Shown here one piece after another: positions 43,240 to 52,552 of a DNA stretch of 64,000 bases; position 1 is the stretch's first letter, and each line of letters opens with the position of its first letter. This DNA is from Chitinophaga sp. Cy-1792 (lineage in GTDB: Bacteria; Bacteroidota; Bacteroidia; Chitinophagales; Chitinophagaceae), in the NCBI RefSeq assembly GCF_011752935.1, contig NZ_VWWO01000003.1, positions 62,001 to 126,000 of the forward strand. The letters are read 5' to 3'. A program made the position numbers and the translations under genes. The notes beneath the pieces are model-generated. The model was not told the DNA's origin and did not search any database. It worked only from the letters and a program-made list of their open reading frames with translations.

Positions 43240-43926
43240 ATGATGCTAAATTGCCTCATCCTTGGGATTCTGCCCATCGGATTCAATCATCTGGACCAAT
43301 ACATCAACGACACCTCCTTTACCTTCCTGGCAAAGCATTGCCAACATTACGATACCGCCCTGCCCATCCTGGAATCAGAAGCCATTCACCTCCTGTTTCA
43401 GGGCGCCTCCCCACTGGAGGAGGATTTCCTCTTTAAAGAAGATATCCGCATGCTGGTACTCTCATACCCCGACAACAACCCTCATCCCTTCTATGTGTGT
43501 CATGAAGAAATTATATTCCCGGAGCTGACCTACGAAGGATTTTACAACATGGTTAATAGAATCTATAATATCATCAATATGGAAGGACAACAAACCCTGC
43601 CCCCAAGAACCACCGACCATTTTGTGCTCCGCTGTGAGACCAGATTTGAGAAAATAAAATATGATGACCTCAAATACCTGGAAGTAATGGACGATAATAT
43701 CCTGGTACATACCACAGACCAAACCTTTGCCACCGTCGAAAAGCTCGACTGGATCATGGCACAGCTGCCATTAAATGCCTTCATGCAGGTACACAGATGG
43801 TTTGTGGTAGGATTCCGGCATATAGATGAACTGGCAAAAGATCATCTGTATATCGGCCCTTCCAGGATACCTTTGGCCAAACATATCAGTGAAGAAGTGG
43901 AAAGACGCTATAAAAAACGTTGGTAA
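43240..43926 (+). CDS. LytTR regulator with receiver-like N-terminus lacking phospho-Asp
   Basis: 228 residues. The C-terminal 100 residues are a LytTR DNA-binding domain (F-E-K-I-K-Y-D-D-L-K-Y-L-E near 140, M-Q-V-H-R-W-F-V-V near 190, G-P-S-R-I-P-L-A near 210). The N-terminal 110 residues have receiver-like secondary structure, but neither the D-D/E pair nor the phospho-acceptor Asp is present (the corresponding strand reads I-H-L-L-F-Q-G-A-S-P). It therefore probably binds DNA without phosphorylation. No histidine kinase is adjacent. The short HTH gene precedes it and may be part of the same control unit. Confidence 0.85.
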   Translation: MMLNCLILGILPIGFNHLDQYINDTSFTFLAKHCQHYDTALPILESEAIHLLFQGASPLEEDFLFKEDIRMLVLSYPDNNPHPFYVCHEEIIFPELTYEGFYNMVNRIYNIINMEGQQTLPPRTTDHFVLRCETRFEKIKYDDLKYLEVMDDNILVHTTDQTFATVEKLDWIMAQLPLNAFMQVHRWFVVGFRHIDELAKDHLYIGPSRIPLAKHISEEVERRYKKRW

Positions 43927-43929
43927 ATG

Positions 43930-44913
43930 TTATAAAACGCCCAGCAGCTTACGTTTTACACTATGAAAGCGATAACCGAACGTTAACGCATAATCGCCGT
44001 TGATGGCATGTAATGTAGACACCGGCAAATGACTGTTGGCGTAATCGTACCGTGCATTCACCGCTGCAAAGAAATCACTGCAGGTATAGCCCGCATTCAG
44101 CCTGCATTGGATACTCTGCACAAAACTGGTAATATGTTCCAGCTGCCTGAAGTTGCTGTTAAGGGTATATTGTGCCCCGGCTCCGGCCAGCAACATCGGG
44201 TTGATACTCCAATGCTTATCCCTGGATATCACATTGACGGTATAACCGGCATATGCTATGCAGGTCAGCCACTGTGGCTGCTCCTGGAAATTCTTGTGCA
44301 GCATGCTGTCTTTGCCGGGTAAGGTGTTGTCCTGGTGGAAATGAAACTGCTGATAGGAAGGCGTTAGCATAACCACGCCGGTGCCGGCGGTTTTCTGCTG
44401 CCATTTGCTGAAATAATTGGCGGCATTGTAGCTATAATGCGCAGGATTGGTGAATAATAGCAGGTTGGCGCCGGCTTTCGTATAGGTAACGTTCGGAACA
44501 GGATCGAACTTATGCTTACGGCGCTGTATTTGCATCAGGAGGCCGTCAATACGCTGATAAAAGGCCTCAATGCCCAGTCGCCGGCCTACTTGTGCCAGCT
44601 GGTAATTAACGACTTTAATGCCCTTGTTTTTGCCGGAAAGACGGGTGTTGGGAAGCGTCCAGTCGTAGGAGAGGGAAAGGTACTTGTAGTTAAGACATAC
44701 GCCCGCATACGCCGCACTGTTGGCATACAGCTTCATTCCCGGGATGTGCTGCTTCGCCGCCTGTGTAAGCGTAAACTGGGTATTATTGTAACCCGTATAG
44801 ACCTGGATATTGTTGTCTTTGTCAAAAGCCCTGATCCAGGTGCTGTCTGCCTGGCTGGCGCCATATGCGCTGCCGGCAAATGTCATCAACAGTAATAACA
44901 GTATAGGTTTCAT
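43930..44913 (-). CDS. DUF4421-like exported barrel protein
   Basis: 327 residues with a signal peptide ending near YGAS. The remainder has the alternating hydrophobic strands and aromatic ends of an outer-membrane beta-barrel (F-T-L-T-Q-A, V-C-L-N-Y-K-Y-L-S-L-S-Y-D-W, A-L-T-F-G-Y-R-F-H), and the arrangement is that of DUF4421. The start codon lies 9 bases after the stop of the VirJ-like gene on the same strand, so the two are probably co-transcribed with mprF. It may be an outer-membrane partner in lysyl-phosphatidylglycerol or lipid export, but that is an inference from position. Confidence 0.75.
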   Translation of the reverse strand: MKPILLLLLMTFAGSAYGASQADSTWIRAFDKDNNIQVYTGYNNTQFTLTQAAKQHIPGMKLYANSAAYAGVCLNYKYLSLSYDWTLPNTRLSGKNKGIKVVNYQLAQVGRRLGIEAFYQRIDGLLMQIQRRKHKFDPVPNVTYTKAGANLLLFTNPAHYSYNAANYFSKWQQKTAGTGVVMLTPSYQQFHFHQDNTLPGKDSMLHKNFQEQPQWLTCIAYAGYTVNVISRDKHWSINPMLLAGAGAQYTLNSNFRQLEHITSFVQSIQCRLNAGYTCSDFFAAVNARYDYANSHLPVSTLHAINGDYALTFGYRFHSVKRKLLGVL

Positions 44914-44921
44914 GCTCAGTA

Positions 44922-45629
44922 TTATTGGCCGAGCGCTGCCATGATTTTTCCGGCAACACCACCGGCATCTTCGTCGTAGGTATGTCCTCCGGGCAGTACC
45001 AGCCGCTTATAATTGCGTATAGTCAGCTCCCCGAGATTGAAATCTTTCTCTTCTTCCCCAAAAACCAATACCAGCGGCTTGTCAGTGATCTTATTGATCT
45101 CCGCAGTAACACTCATGCCCTTGTTGTTACTCTTGCCGAGCATGTCGGAAAGGTGAACTTCAAGGTCCGTGGTTTTGGAAGGCGATAATAACACTACCTG
45201 CTGCACCTCACTTTCCAGTGTGGCTGGCAGATGTGTATAAATAAACGGTAATACATCTGCCCCTAATGAATATCCTACCAGAATAATCCCGTGGTGCGAA
45301 TTCCACTGCGATTGATAATAGCGGATCAGGTTAGCTACATCTGTAGCCGCCTGATTAGGGCTCTTCTTATTCCAGAAATATTTCAGCGCATTCAATGCTA
45401 CTACGGGATAATTCTTTTTGTGAAATTCATCGATCACATTGGCGGAGAACTTCTTCATACCGCCATCCCCCGTAATATAAAATATCAATGGCTGCGTGCT
45501 GCCTGCATCCGGGGCCTTCGCCTGTATTGGCAGGTTGCCCGGTGCATTTTGCGCCTGCGCCCTGTTTTTAAAGTTAAACAGCATCGTAACTGTAAACAAT
45601 AACACGAAAATTCTTCTTCCTGATTCCAT
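44922..45629 (-). CDS. AcvB/VirJ-like serine hydrolase
   Basis: 235 residues with a signal peptide (cleavage near AQAQ). The alpha/beta-hydrolase part has Y-I-T-G-D-G-G (51-57), the nucleophile elbow G-Y-S-L-G-A-D with S121, and G-G-H-T-Y-D near the end with the catalytic His. The AcvB/VirJ family in Agrobacterium and Rhizobium hydrolyses lysyl-phosphatidylglycerol in the periplasm and affects acid tolerance and transformation. Here the gene lies 55 bases after mprF, which makes the lipid. This is consistent with a synthesis-turnover pair. I judge the family assignment as likely and the substrate as inferred from context. Confidence 0.8.
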   Translation of the reverse strand: MESGRRIFVLLFTVTMLFNFKNRAQAQNAPGNLPIQAKAPDAGSTQPLIFYITGDGGMKKFSANVIDEFHKKNYPVVALNALKYFWNKKSPNQAATDVANLIRYYQSQWNSHHGIILVGYSLGADVLPFIYTHLPATLESEVQQVVLLSPSKTTDLEVHLSDMLGKSNNKGMSVTAEINKITDKPLVLVFGEEEKDFNLGELTIRNYKRLVLPGGHTYDEDAGGVAGKIMAALGQ

Positions 45630-45684
45630 AAGTTAAATTCCCTACCACAAAAGAACAAAAACCTTTTTGTATTGTTCGTGCAGC

Positions 45685-48270
45685 CTATGGCTGCATTACT
45701 TTACCCAGCGCTACCGGTAATTGCAGCAGGTCAAAGTCGTGTTCATACACCAGGTATTTGTTGGTCCATTCTGTGGCATATTTATCTTTAAACTCTCTTA
45801 ATCCTTGGTAGTGGCGGAAGAAACGCAGTTTCTCATACGCGTATTTCACCATTCTTTCTGCGGTATTCTGTGGCTGACTGATACCAGACATCGGTACCAT
45901 GCCCAGGTTGAGAAACTCCAGTCCTTTTGCCTGTGCATCCTGGATCAGTGCGATAATCAGCGCGTCCATTACGCCACCCGGCGCATCAGAACGCTTACGG
46001 ATAAGGTCGTAGGTGCATTCGCCAGGCGCATAGTCAGGAATGATGTTCAGAAATGCCACCACTTCGCCTTCTGCATTTGAAACGGTGAAAACATCCTGCT
46101 GTCTGATCACTTCTTCATCAAATAAGCCCTGAGAGAAAGTCAGTTCCTTCACTTCGTATTGCTTCAGCCATTCGTCGCTGACAGCACGGAGGTCGGCCAG
46201 CATCTTGTCAGACTGTGGCGCTTCATGCATCTGCGTAACATATCCTTTGTTGGCCAGACTATTCAACCCGTTACGTAAAGATTTTTTGTCTTTACCACTC
46301 AGGGTGAAGTTGCGTAAGTCCATAATTGCTTCCTGGCCTATCAGCATTTTTTTCTTTTTCAGATGATTGAAGTAGTAGGTACTTTCTTCATCTACCCTGT
46401 AGAACGCAGGACGCAGGCCCATCTTCTTACACTGTTCTTCAAACTCCTGTAGCAGGGACAGTTTATTTTCTTCGCTGCATACTGGTTCTTCCAGTACAAT
46501 GGCGAAGCTGCTGGCCACGCGGTAAGCAATGAAGCCCTCAAATTTTTCAGACACAAATAACAGCTTGTCGTTGCCTACCTTGAAATAGTCCATCGGTGAA
46601 TTACCGTACTGGCTCAGGTAGAACCGTGCTTTTTCCAGTGCTGTATTACTATGTTTGGTTATATGAAGATAAGGGCGGATGATGGTGTAGAATAAAAACG
46701 CCCATGCACCTACACCCAGTACCCGGATGGCCGACATAAACTCACGCCCGAAGCGTGTTACAGGCACCAGGCCGTCGTCGTCGAGGAGCATGAAGCCGTG
46801 AAACGCATGGCGGAGCGACTGCAGCCAGGTGAAGTCGATACCAAAGTGCCGGACGTTCAGGAAGTAAAAGCCTATGGAGCCAAACAGCAGCACGATGCCA
46901 AAAGTGGCTATGGCCGTCACCACACCGATATTGATCAGCTGCGGATTGCTTTTTACGCGGTACTGTTTTGCGGTGATAATCAAAATTATACTGGTAATCA
47001 ATGCCAGGGATGCCTCTTCATAATCCAGCGCCTTACTGATATGGCCAACAACCGACAGGAGCGATACGGACAATGCCACCACCCAGGCGCTGCGTAAACC
47101 GCGGAAAAGGAAGGTGGCCGTTACCAGCAGCACCAGTCCGAGGAAAACCACCAGCAGGTTAGATGCATGGATGGAAGTGCCTGGAATGTAAGCCCTTAGC
47201 ATATGCATACGATAAGCTAACGGTGGTGTAAGTACGGAGAAGATGTTTACCATTCCCAGTAAAAAGATGAGAATGGGTGGCAGCAGGCGTAACACCAGGT
47301 CGCGGCCTTTCAGCGCAAAGGCAAACATGCCCGCAATCAATGGCAGCCAGAATTCGAACAGGCGGAATAACAAAGTGATTTCCAATGCCTGGAGAGAGGT
47401 ATATCCATAGTTTTTGAGCAGATAGGCCAGTGATAATTCAATGGCACCCAATCCGCGCAGAAAAGGAGAAATGATCAGGAAGATGGTAGCTACAATGTAG
47501 CCCACACAAGCCGCCTCCAGTGAAGGATGTACGCCCACTGCCAGCATGCTGATATAAAGATGTGCAATACCGGCCACTTCTATGAGTGCAGAGGCCAGCA
47601 CTGTTTTCATAAAGTCTGGAACACGGAGCTGAAAAGTGAAAATATCATCTACAGACTGTGCTGCATTCGGGAAGTATTTCACCAGCAACTGGTAGGCTTT
47701 TCCTTTGTGCTGCATGGAGCGCACCAGCAATACCACAGCGGCCAGTAATCCGCAGATGGTAATCAGGCCCCATACGGCATCTTTCATGGAGGCAGTATGC
47801 ATCATCGCATACATTACCACCGGAATACCTACCAGGAAAACAGAAAGGATACCTACAAATCCATATATACCGGATGCCTGATGAATCTGTTGTTTATGAA
47901 GATGTTCTCTGCGAAGGCTCTGCGGCAGATAGGCCAGGGAGCTGATACCTCCGGCAGGGAGGAAAACAGATAACAGGTTTCTTTTCAGGAATAATTCAGT
48001 GCTCTTTACCAGGTTCAGGCTGGAGCCGATAGAACGGAAACTGTATACATACATCAGTGCCTGTAAAAGTATATACGCTGCCGTTAATACCACGCCAATA
48101 ACTACCCAGCCTCTGTCTGCCCGCTCGATGGCAGGTATCAGTGACTTCAGTTCATGACGTTCTGAACGGAAAAAATATATGGCTAACAGTATGAATAATA
48201 CGGCTAACAATTCTTTCCAATGTAATTTTCGTAGAAATACAGGTGTAAATATTTTTTTTCCCCAAGACAT
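45685..48270 (-). CDS. mprF: MprF-like bifunctional aminoacyl-phosphatidylglycerol synthase/flippase
   Basis: 861 residues. The N-terminal half has about 14 transmembrane helices (LPG flippase domain, with the early L-F-L-K-R-N-L-L-S-V-F-L-P-A-G-G segment) and the C-terminal 330 residues form the DUF2156 aminoacyl-PG synthase domain (for example F-Y-R-V-D-E-E, K-N-G-L-N type helices, L-N-L-G-M-V-P-M and K-D-K-Y-A-T-E-W near the end). MprF transfers lysine or another amino acid from tRNA onto phosphatidylglycerol and flips the product, making the surface less negative. The next genes on the same strand are a VirJ-like hydrolase and a DUF4421 barrel. The amino acid used cannot be read from sequence alone. 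Confidence 0.9.
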   Translation of the reverse strand: MSWGKKIFTPVFLRKLHWKELLAVLFILLAIYFFRSERHELKSLIPAIERADRGWVVIGVVLTAAYILLQALMYVYSFRSIGSSLNLVKSTELFLKRNLLSVFLPAGGISSLAYLPQSLRREHLHKQQIHQASGIYGFVGILSVFLVGIPVVMYAMMHTASMKDAVWGLITICGLLAAVVLLVRSMQHKGKAYQLLVKYFPNAAQSVDDIFTFQLRVPDFMKTVLASALIEVAGIAHLYISMLAVGVHPSLEAACVGYIVATIFLIISPFLRGLGAIELSLAYLLKNYGYTSLQALEITLLFRLFEFWLPLIAGMFAFALKGRDLVLRLLPPILIFLLGMVNIFSVLTPPLAYRMHMLRAYIPGTSIHASNLLVVFLGLVLLVTATFLFRGLRSAWVVALSVSLLSVVGHISKALDYEEASLALITSIILIITAKQYRVKSNPQLINIGVVTAIATFGIVLLFGSIGFYFLNVRHFGIDFTWLQSLRHAFHGFMLLDDDGLVPVTRFGREFMSAIRVLGVGAWAFLFYTIIRPYLHITKHSNTALEKARFYLSQYGNSPMDYFKVGNDKLLFVSEKFEGFIAYRVASSFAIVLEEPVCSEENKLSLLQEFEEQCKKMGLRPAFYRVDEESTYYFNHLKKKKMLIGQEAIMDLRNFTLSGKDKKSLRNGLNSLANKGYVTQMHEAPQSDKMLADLRAVSDEWLKQYEVKELTFSQGLFDEEVIRQQDVFTVSNAEGEVVAFLNIIPDYAPGECTYDLIRKRSDAPGGVMDALIIALIQDAQAKGLEFLNLGMVPMSGISQPQNTAERMVKYAYEKLRFFRHYQGLREFKDKYATEWTNKYLVYEHDFDLLQLPVALGKVMQP

Positions 48271-48370
48271 ATTCTGTAACGCTTCTGTATATATTAAAAC
48301 AACCAGCGAAGATACGCTTTGTTATAATGCTACCGTAATTATAATGCCACTTTAATTATATTTTAATGTC

Positions 48371-49981
48371 CTATAATTTGTTGATAATGAGCACTTTTTC
48401 GGTCGTAATAATCTGGTCATCCTGCCCGATGAATTGCAGGAAGTAAGTGCCGGCAGAAAGGTTGGTCGGAATCACCAGTTCATAATAATTCTGAGTATTT
48501 ACCGGTGCAGGGAATTCGCGGTAACCCAGTCGGTGGCCGGGCACATCTATCAAAGCCAACGCCTTGATATGCAATGGTGCGCCATAGTAAACATGCAGTG
48601 TAGTACCTGCCCTGACCGGATTTGGATAGAGGTTGATCTCACCGTCGTTGTACCTGCCTTTCACGATACGGATGGGACTATAGAAATAACTGCCATCCGT
48701 CATGGTAACCTTGAGGCGGTACATCAGCGAAAGGTCTGTGGCCTGTATGTCCAGCGAATCATAGCCCACTGCCACATAGCTGATACCGTAAGGACTCTTG
48801 CTATGCACAAAGCCGATAGAATCAAAATTGGAGCCATCCAGCAATTTTCTTTCAATGGAGAAACCGGCGCAGTAATATTCCCTGCTGGTAGCCCAGCGTA
48901 GCATGATGCTGTCATTATCTCTGCTGCTGCGATAGGCATCAAAAAACTGCAGCATGGTTTTATTAGGACTATTGACAATCTGAGCGACCATACTGGTAAA
49001 GTAATGGCTCGCTGCAGGTAGCTGAAAGCTGCGACTATTATAGGCTGCGTCTTTGTCGGGAGGGCCTGAAGTAAAAATACTGGGACTAACAGGCGCCGCC
49101 CATGTGCTGGCGGTATCCCAGTTGCTGCCATTAAAAAAGGCAACATAGCTGGTATTACGATTGGCTTCATAATCCGGCCCTTCTTCCCTGAGGAGGTGCA
49201 CCAGCGTAATGTTTGCATCGGTAGCCGCGTTCAGGGCATCTATCTGCCAGGTTTTGTTGACGCTGGTAGAGAAGAGGTTGCGCCCCTGCGTCAGTTGGGC
49301 GAGCACGCTATCAGAAACGCCTGCACGAAAAGTACCTCCGTTATTTTGTACCGCCACTACGGCTGGTGTAAAGGATTCCGGCCTGGTACCTATTGGGAAT
49401 ACGACGGGTCCGTCAGCGGCGATGAGTTCACTTCTATATAAAAAACCACCGCCAAAATGATTGCCTGTAACGATAAAGTTGCTATCTGAATAATTGCGGA
49501 TAAAACCAGGATTGTGATGGCCTATCACCAGGTTCCAGCCGTTCAGGAAAACCATTCCCTTGAAAAGGTCCAGTTCATGCGTGATTTTCAGATCGTTGAG
49601 GTCATCGAGTACCAGGCCGGGGGAGTTGATCAGGCGGAGATTGGTGAAGGCTGGCCCGGCATTTTGCGATACATTGTACCCACCGCTGACAAACTGGTAT
49701 ACCACATTGGGATTGCGGCGGCCTGGCTGAATAAACTGAAACCAGCCGCCGGTACCGCTCATACCATCACTGCTTTCATCGAGGATGCTGGCGCTGCTGC
49801 TGTTGTTCCACCGCAGCCCGTAAAAGTTTACGGTGGAACCCGGGTTGGAAAGTATACTTCCTTCGTGGGTCATATTGCCGAAAATAGCAATCGTATCGCC
49901 GGCAAAAATACCGATCCTTCCGCCAGGATGTAACCAGGTGGCGGATTGTGCTTGAATGAACTGCCAGCAGCAGACCAGCAT
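48371..49981 (-). CDS. Secreted protein with type IX sorting domain
   Basis: 536 residues from the first ATG (49981). The C-terminal 80 residues are a type IX secretion sorting domain (Y-P-N-P-V near 455, then strand pairs ending in K-V-L-I-I-N-K-L). The middle is beta-rich with repeated Asn/Gly turns, a form seen in surface adhesin-like proteins. A signal peptide is expected, but with ATG 49981 the n-region has no positive charge. In-frame codons upstream (from 50026) encode I-K-I-R-K-I-R-K-R-N-Y-I-F-T-L, which gives a normal signal peptide; its first codon is ATT and overlaps the stop codon of the preceding gene. I list the ATG but consider the longer form likely. Confidence 0.75.
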   Translation of the reverse strand: MLVCCWQFIQAQSATWLHPGGRIGIFAGDTIAIFGNMTHEGSILSNPGSTVNFYGLRWNNSSSASILDESSDGMSGTGGWFQFIQPGRRNPNVVYQFVSGGYNVSQNAGPAFTNLRLINSPGLVLDDLNDLKITHELDLFKGMVFLNGWNLVIGHHNPGFIRNYSDSNFIVTGNHFGGGFLYRSELIAADGPVVFPIGTRPESFTPAVVAVQNNGGTFRAGVSDSVLAQLTQGRNLFSTSVNKTWQIDALNAATDANITLVHLLREEGPDYEANRNTSYVAFFNGSNWDTASTWAAPVSPSIFTSGPPDKDAAYNSRSFQLPAASHYFTSMVAQIVNSPNKTMLQFFDAYRSSRDNDSIMLRWATSREYYCAGFSIERKLLDGSNFDSIGFVHSKSPYGISYVAVGYDSLDIQATDLSLMYRLKVTMTDGSYFYSPIRIVKGRYNDGEINLYPNPVRAGTTLHVYYGAPLHIKALALIDVPGHRLGYREFPAPVNTQNYYELVIPTNLSAGTYFLQFIGQDDQIITTEKVLIINKL

Positions 49982-50021
49982 CAGTGTGAATATGTAGTTG
50001 CGTTTTCTGATCTTTCTGATT

Positions 50022-50657
50022 TTAATACCCGGTTATTGTATAATAGATTTTATGGGTGTTATCGGTATCGGCAGCAACAGAAGTAAGTACACCCACTAAT
50101 AATCCCACGCCCACCGTCACCACGAAATTTACAGAGGTAGTTGTATATCCTGATACTGCTACCATTGGCGCGGTGGTTACCGTATTACTACCTCTGGCAG
50201 TAGCCTGTATATTCAGGATTTTCGTGTAAAAGCCGGATGGTATGACAAGTGTTGTTATGCCGGTGGTATTCCCCGAAACAGCTACCGAATCAGTAATAAT
50301 TTTTATCTGATTGGTGAGCGGTGTATTAGCGACAGCGCCGGCGGCGCTATAATAGGCCGGCGATAAATTAGGTGCTGTCAGCTTCTGCCAGGAAACACCA
50401 ACTCTTACGTATAAACTACTATCTGTAGTATTGAAAACGATCATGCCGGCGGGCGCTGTATTCAGTGGTGCTGCGCTCATGGCGGTACCGGCCACTCTTG
50501 TGAGCAGGAGTCCCTGGTTACTGGAATATAGTTCCAGCAGGGCTGCCTTGGTGGTGGTACCGGCATCGCCTAAACGTAGTTGTTGTGCTACAGCAACATG
50601 CACCACAAATGCCAACAGTCCTGTCAGCAGCCATTTAAATGGATGGACTAAATGCAT
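50022..50657 (-). CDS. Secreted hypothetical protein with N-terminal module shared with its neighbour
   Basis: 211 residues with a signal peptide (cleavage near AVAQ). Residues about 25-95 share a pattern with the protein encoded at 50699: Q-L-R-L-G-D, L-L-E-L, Q-G-L-L-L-x-R-V, then P-L-N-x-A-P-x-G-M-I-V-F. This module is frequent at the N-terminus of Bacteroidota surface proteins with tail-fibre-like architecture. The C-terminal half is Thr/Val-rich beta structure. No catalytic motif is seen. It is followed without a gap by the T9SS-sorted protein, so the three genes are probably one transcript. Confidence 0.7.
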   Translation of the reverse strand: MHLVHPFKWLLTGLLAFVVHVAVAQQLRLGDAGTTTKAALLELYSSNQGLLLTRVAGTAMSAAPLNTAPAGMIVFNTTDSSLYVRVGVSWQKLTAPNLSPAYYSAAGAVANTPLTNQIKIITDSVAVSGNTTGITTLVIPSGFYTKILNIQATARGSNTVTTAPMVAVSGYTTTSVNFVVTVGVGLLVGVLTSVAADTDNTHKIYYTITGY

Positions 50658-50698
50658 GAGCAGCAGATTTCGTTAATATGTGGAATCAGATCGTTGTG

Positions 50699-52363
50699 TT
50701 ATTTGCGTATCACATACCAGTTGGTACCGTCGGTTTGTACAGTAACATAAGTGTAGTTATTGTAGATAATGTAGTTGCTGCCACCTTCAATTGTACCGCC
50801 GGTAGGCGTAATGGTAACGCTGTTATCGATGGTGCCGCCGATTTTTTTGATGGTATAAATACGGCCGGTGATACCGGATGCTGCCGGTAATGTAATTGTC
50901 AGACTCGCGCTGGTAGCATCTACCAGCACGGTATTGTCTGTAGCGGATAAGGTAGCACTGCTGGTAGTAGTTCGTATGTTGAGTGCCATGGAACCGGTTA
51001 CCTGCAGGGTGGAATTAGGTTTGGTGGTGGCGCCTACCATCGCTTGTCCGCCAACATACACGGAGTCGCGGAAGGTTTTGCTACCGGCAAAGCTTTGCAG
51101 GGAGTCGTTTACAACACCGCGTGCGGTCAGGCTCGCATCTGGAATATTGATCACCAGTTTATTGGCAGTGGTAGTACTGTCGATGCCTGCATCTGTACCG
51201 TTTTTACCGGTAACGATGGAGATAGCGGGGCCTGTTTGTGCATTGATAGACCGGATGCCGGCGGAGAAGGCGGAGCTGTCTACCAGCCTTTTTTCCACAG
51301 CGCCGGTGGTTGGGTTACGGAAAAGCACATACGTAGTAGGTGTGCTGACATTTGCAGGTGGTGTGGCGATGGTAATATTACCGGTAATATTGGCGCCGCC
51401 GCCGGTAACATTGAGCCCGTTGGTGATGGTGGTACCACCGTTGACATGCAGGCCGGAACCTGCGCTCAGACTATCCTGGAAGGTTTTTTGTCCGGCGAAG
51501 GTTTGGGCAGTGGTAGTTACGACACCGGGGTTGGTATTATCTGCCGGCCCCAGTTGCAATACACCTGCGGGGCTGATGGCGATACCATTGGGAGTGGAGG
51601 CGGCGAGCAATGCTCCTACCGTGATGGCCTGTTGCTTGCTGCTGAAAGATAGCCAGTCGGCATACGTGAGCAAACCTGTTTTCTGCGTAGTGCCGTTGAC
51701 GATAGGAATGTTCATGGTGATACTGCTATCCGTCGCATTGGGGGTGATGCCGTAGTTGGCATTTGCCGTATCCGCTTTGATCGTAATGCCTTTATTGGTA
51801 AGTCCGTTTATGCTGTGGATAGCATCCTGAAATGCTGCGGACGACAGGCTACGCTGGCTGATGGCGCCGGTAGTGGGGTCGATCACGAGGATGGAGATCA
51901 GGGTGGTATTGGCGGGAACATTCTTTAAGAGCAGCGACTGATCTGTATTTACGTGGATAGCCTCGGTACCGTTTGTACGGATAGAGAGCGGTTGATTATC
52001 CGAAGTTCCGATGTAGTTGGTGGCAGGGTTGGTATTGGCGTTACCTGCCAGTTGCCAGTTGTTGGCCGACACCGAGAGGCTGTCTGCCAGTTTAGACCAG
52101 TAGCCATTTCTTCTGACGAGCAGGCTGGCTGTTTTTGTAAAGTAGATGATCATACCATCGGGAGCGCCATTGAGTGGTGTAACGGTGGTATCCGGAATAC
52201 GCGGCAGGAGCAGACCTTGTCGGAGACTTTCCAGTTCGAGTAAGGAAGATTGGTTGATTGTAGCAGGGTTGTCGCCTATTTTAAGCTGGGCAAATGCCGC
52301 CGGCGCCATGGTGATGAACAGAACAATCAGTAGTAAGTAACGTGAGAGGTAGCGTTTCGTCAT
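50699..52363 (-). CDS. Large secreted tail-fibre-like repeat protein
   Basis: 554 residues with a signal peptide (cleavage near AFAQ). The N-terminal module (Q-L-K-I-G-D, L-L-E-L-E-S, Q-G-L-L-L-P-R-I, P-L-N-G-A-P-D-G-M-I-I-Y) is shared with the next gene. A series of about 100-residue beta-rich segments follows, with recurring T-F-x-D-S, S-I-N and T-x-x-G-A-x-x-x-R-S-x-x-S-S-A-F patterns, similar to phage tail-fibre or adhesin repeats. The C-terminus has an I-T-P-T-G-G-T-I-E-G-G strand set. It lacks a recognisable sorting domain, so it could be surface-associated with the T9SS protein downstream. No defined function. Confidence 0.7.
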   Translation of the reverse strand: MTKRYLSRYLLLIVLFITMAPAAFAQLKIGDNPATINQSSLLELESLRQGLLLPRIPDTTVTPLNGAPDGMIIYFTKTASLLVRRNGYWSKLADSLSVSANNWQLAGNANTNPATNYIGTSDNQPLSIRTNGTEAIHVNTDQSLLLKNVPANTTLISILVIDPTTGAISQRSLSSAAFQDAIHSINGLTNKGITIKADTANANYGITPNATDSSITMNIPIVNGTTQKTGLLTYADWLSFSSKQQAITVGALLAASTPNGIAISPAGVLQLGPADNTNPGVVTTTAQTFAGQKTFQDSLSAGSGLHVNGGTTITNGLNVTGGGANITGNITIATPPANVSTPTTYVLFRNPTTGAVEKRLVDSSAFSAGIRSINAQTGPAISIVTGKNGTDAGIDSTTTANKLVINIPDASLTARGVVNDSLQSFAGSKTFRDSVYVGGQAMVGATTKPNSTLQVTGSMALNIRTTTSSATLSATDNTVLVDATSASLTITLPAASGITGRIYTIKKIGGTIDNSVTITPTGGTIEGGSNYIIYNNYTYVTVQTDGTNWYVIRK

Positions 52364-52552
52364 AAGAGGTTGAGGTTTATCAAAAGAAACAATAAAGGTT
52401 AAGCACCAGTGAGAGGGCTGGATGTGGCTGCTATTGGGGGAGATTCTGGGTACTGGTTATTCAGAATAAATATAGTTTATTTTTTAATTGCGCAGAATAA
52501 GTGATACGTCTTTTTCTTTAGTCAGATGATCGGGAGATGATTGGCGTAGGAA

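Noticed and set aside
50868..51755. A 295-codon open frame antisense to the fibre-like gene
   Set aside because: The Val/Thr-rich product mirrors the repetitive composition of the sense gene, and the sense frame has a signal peptide and known N-terminal module.
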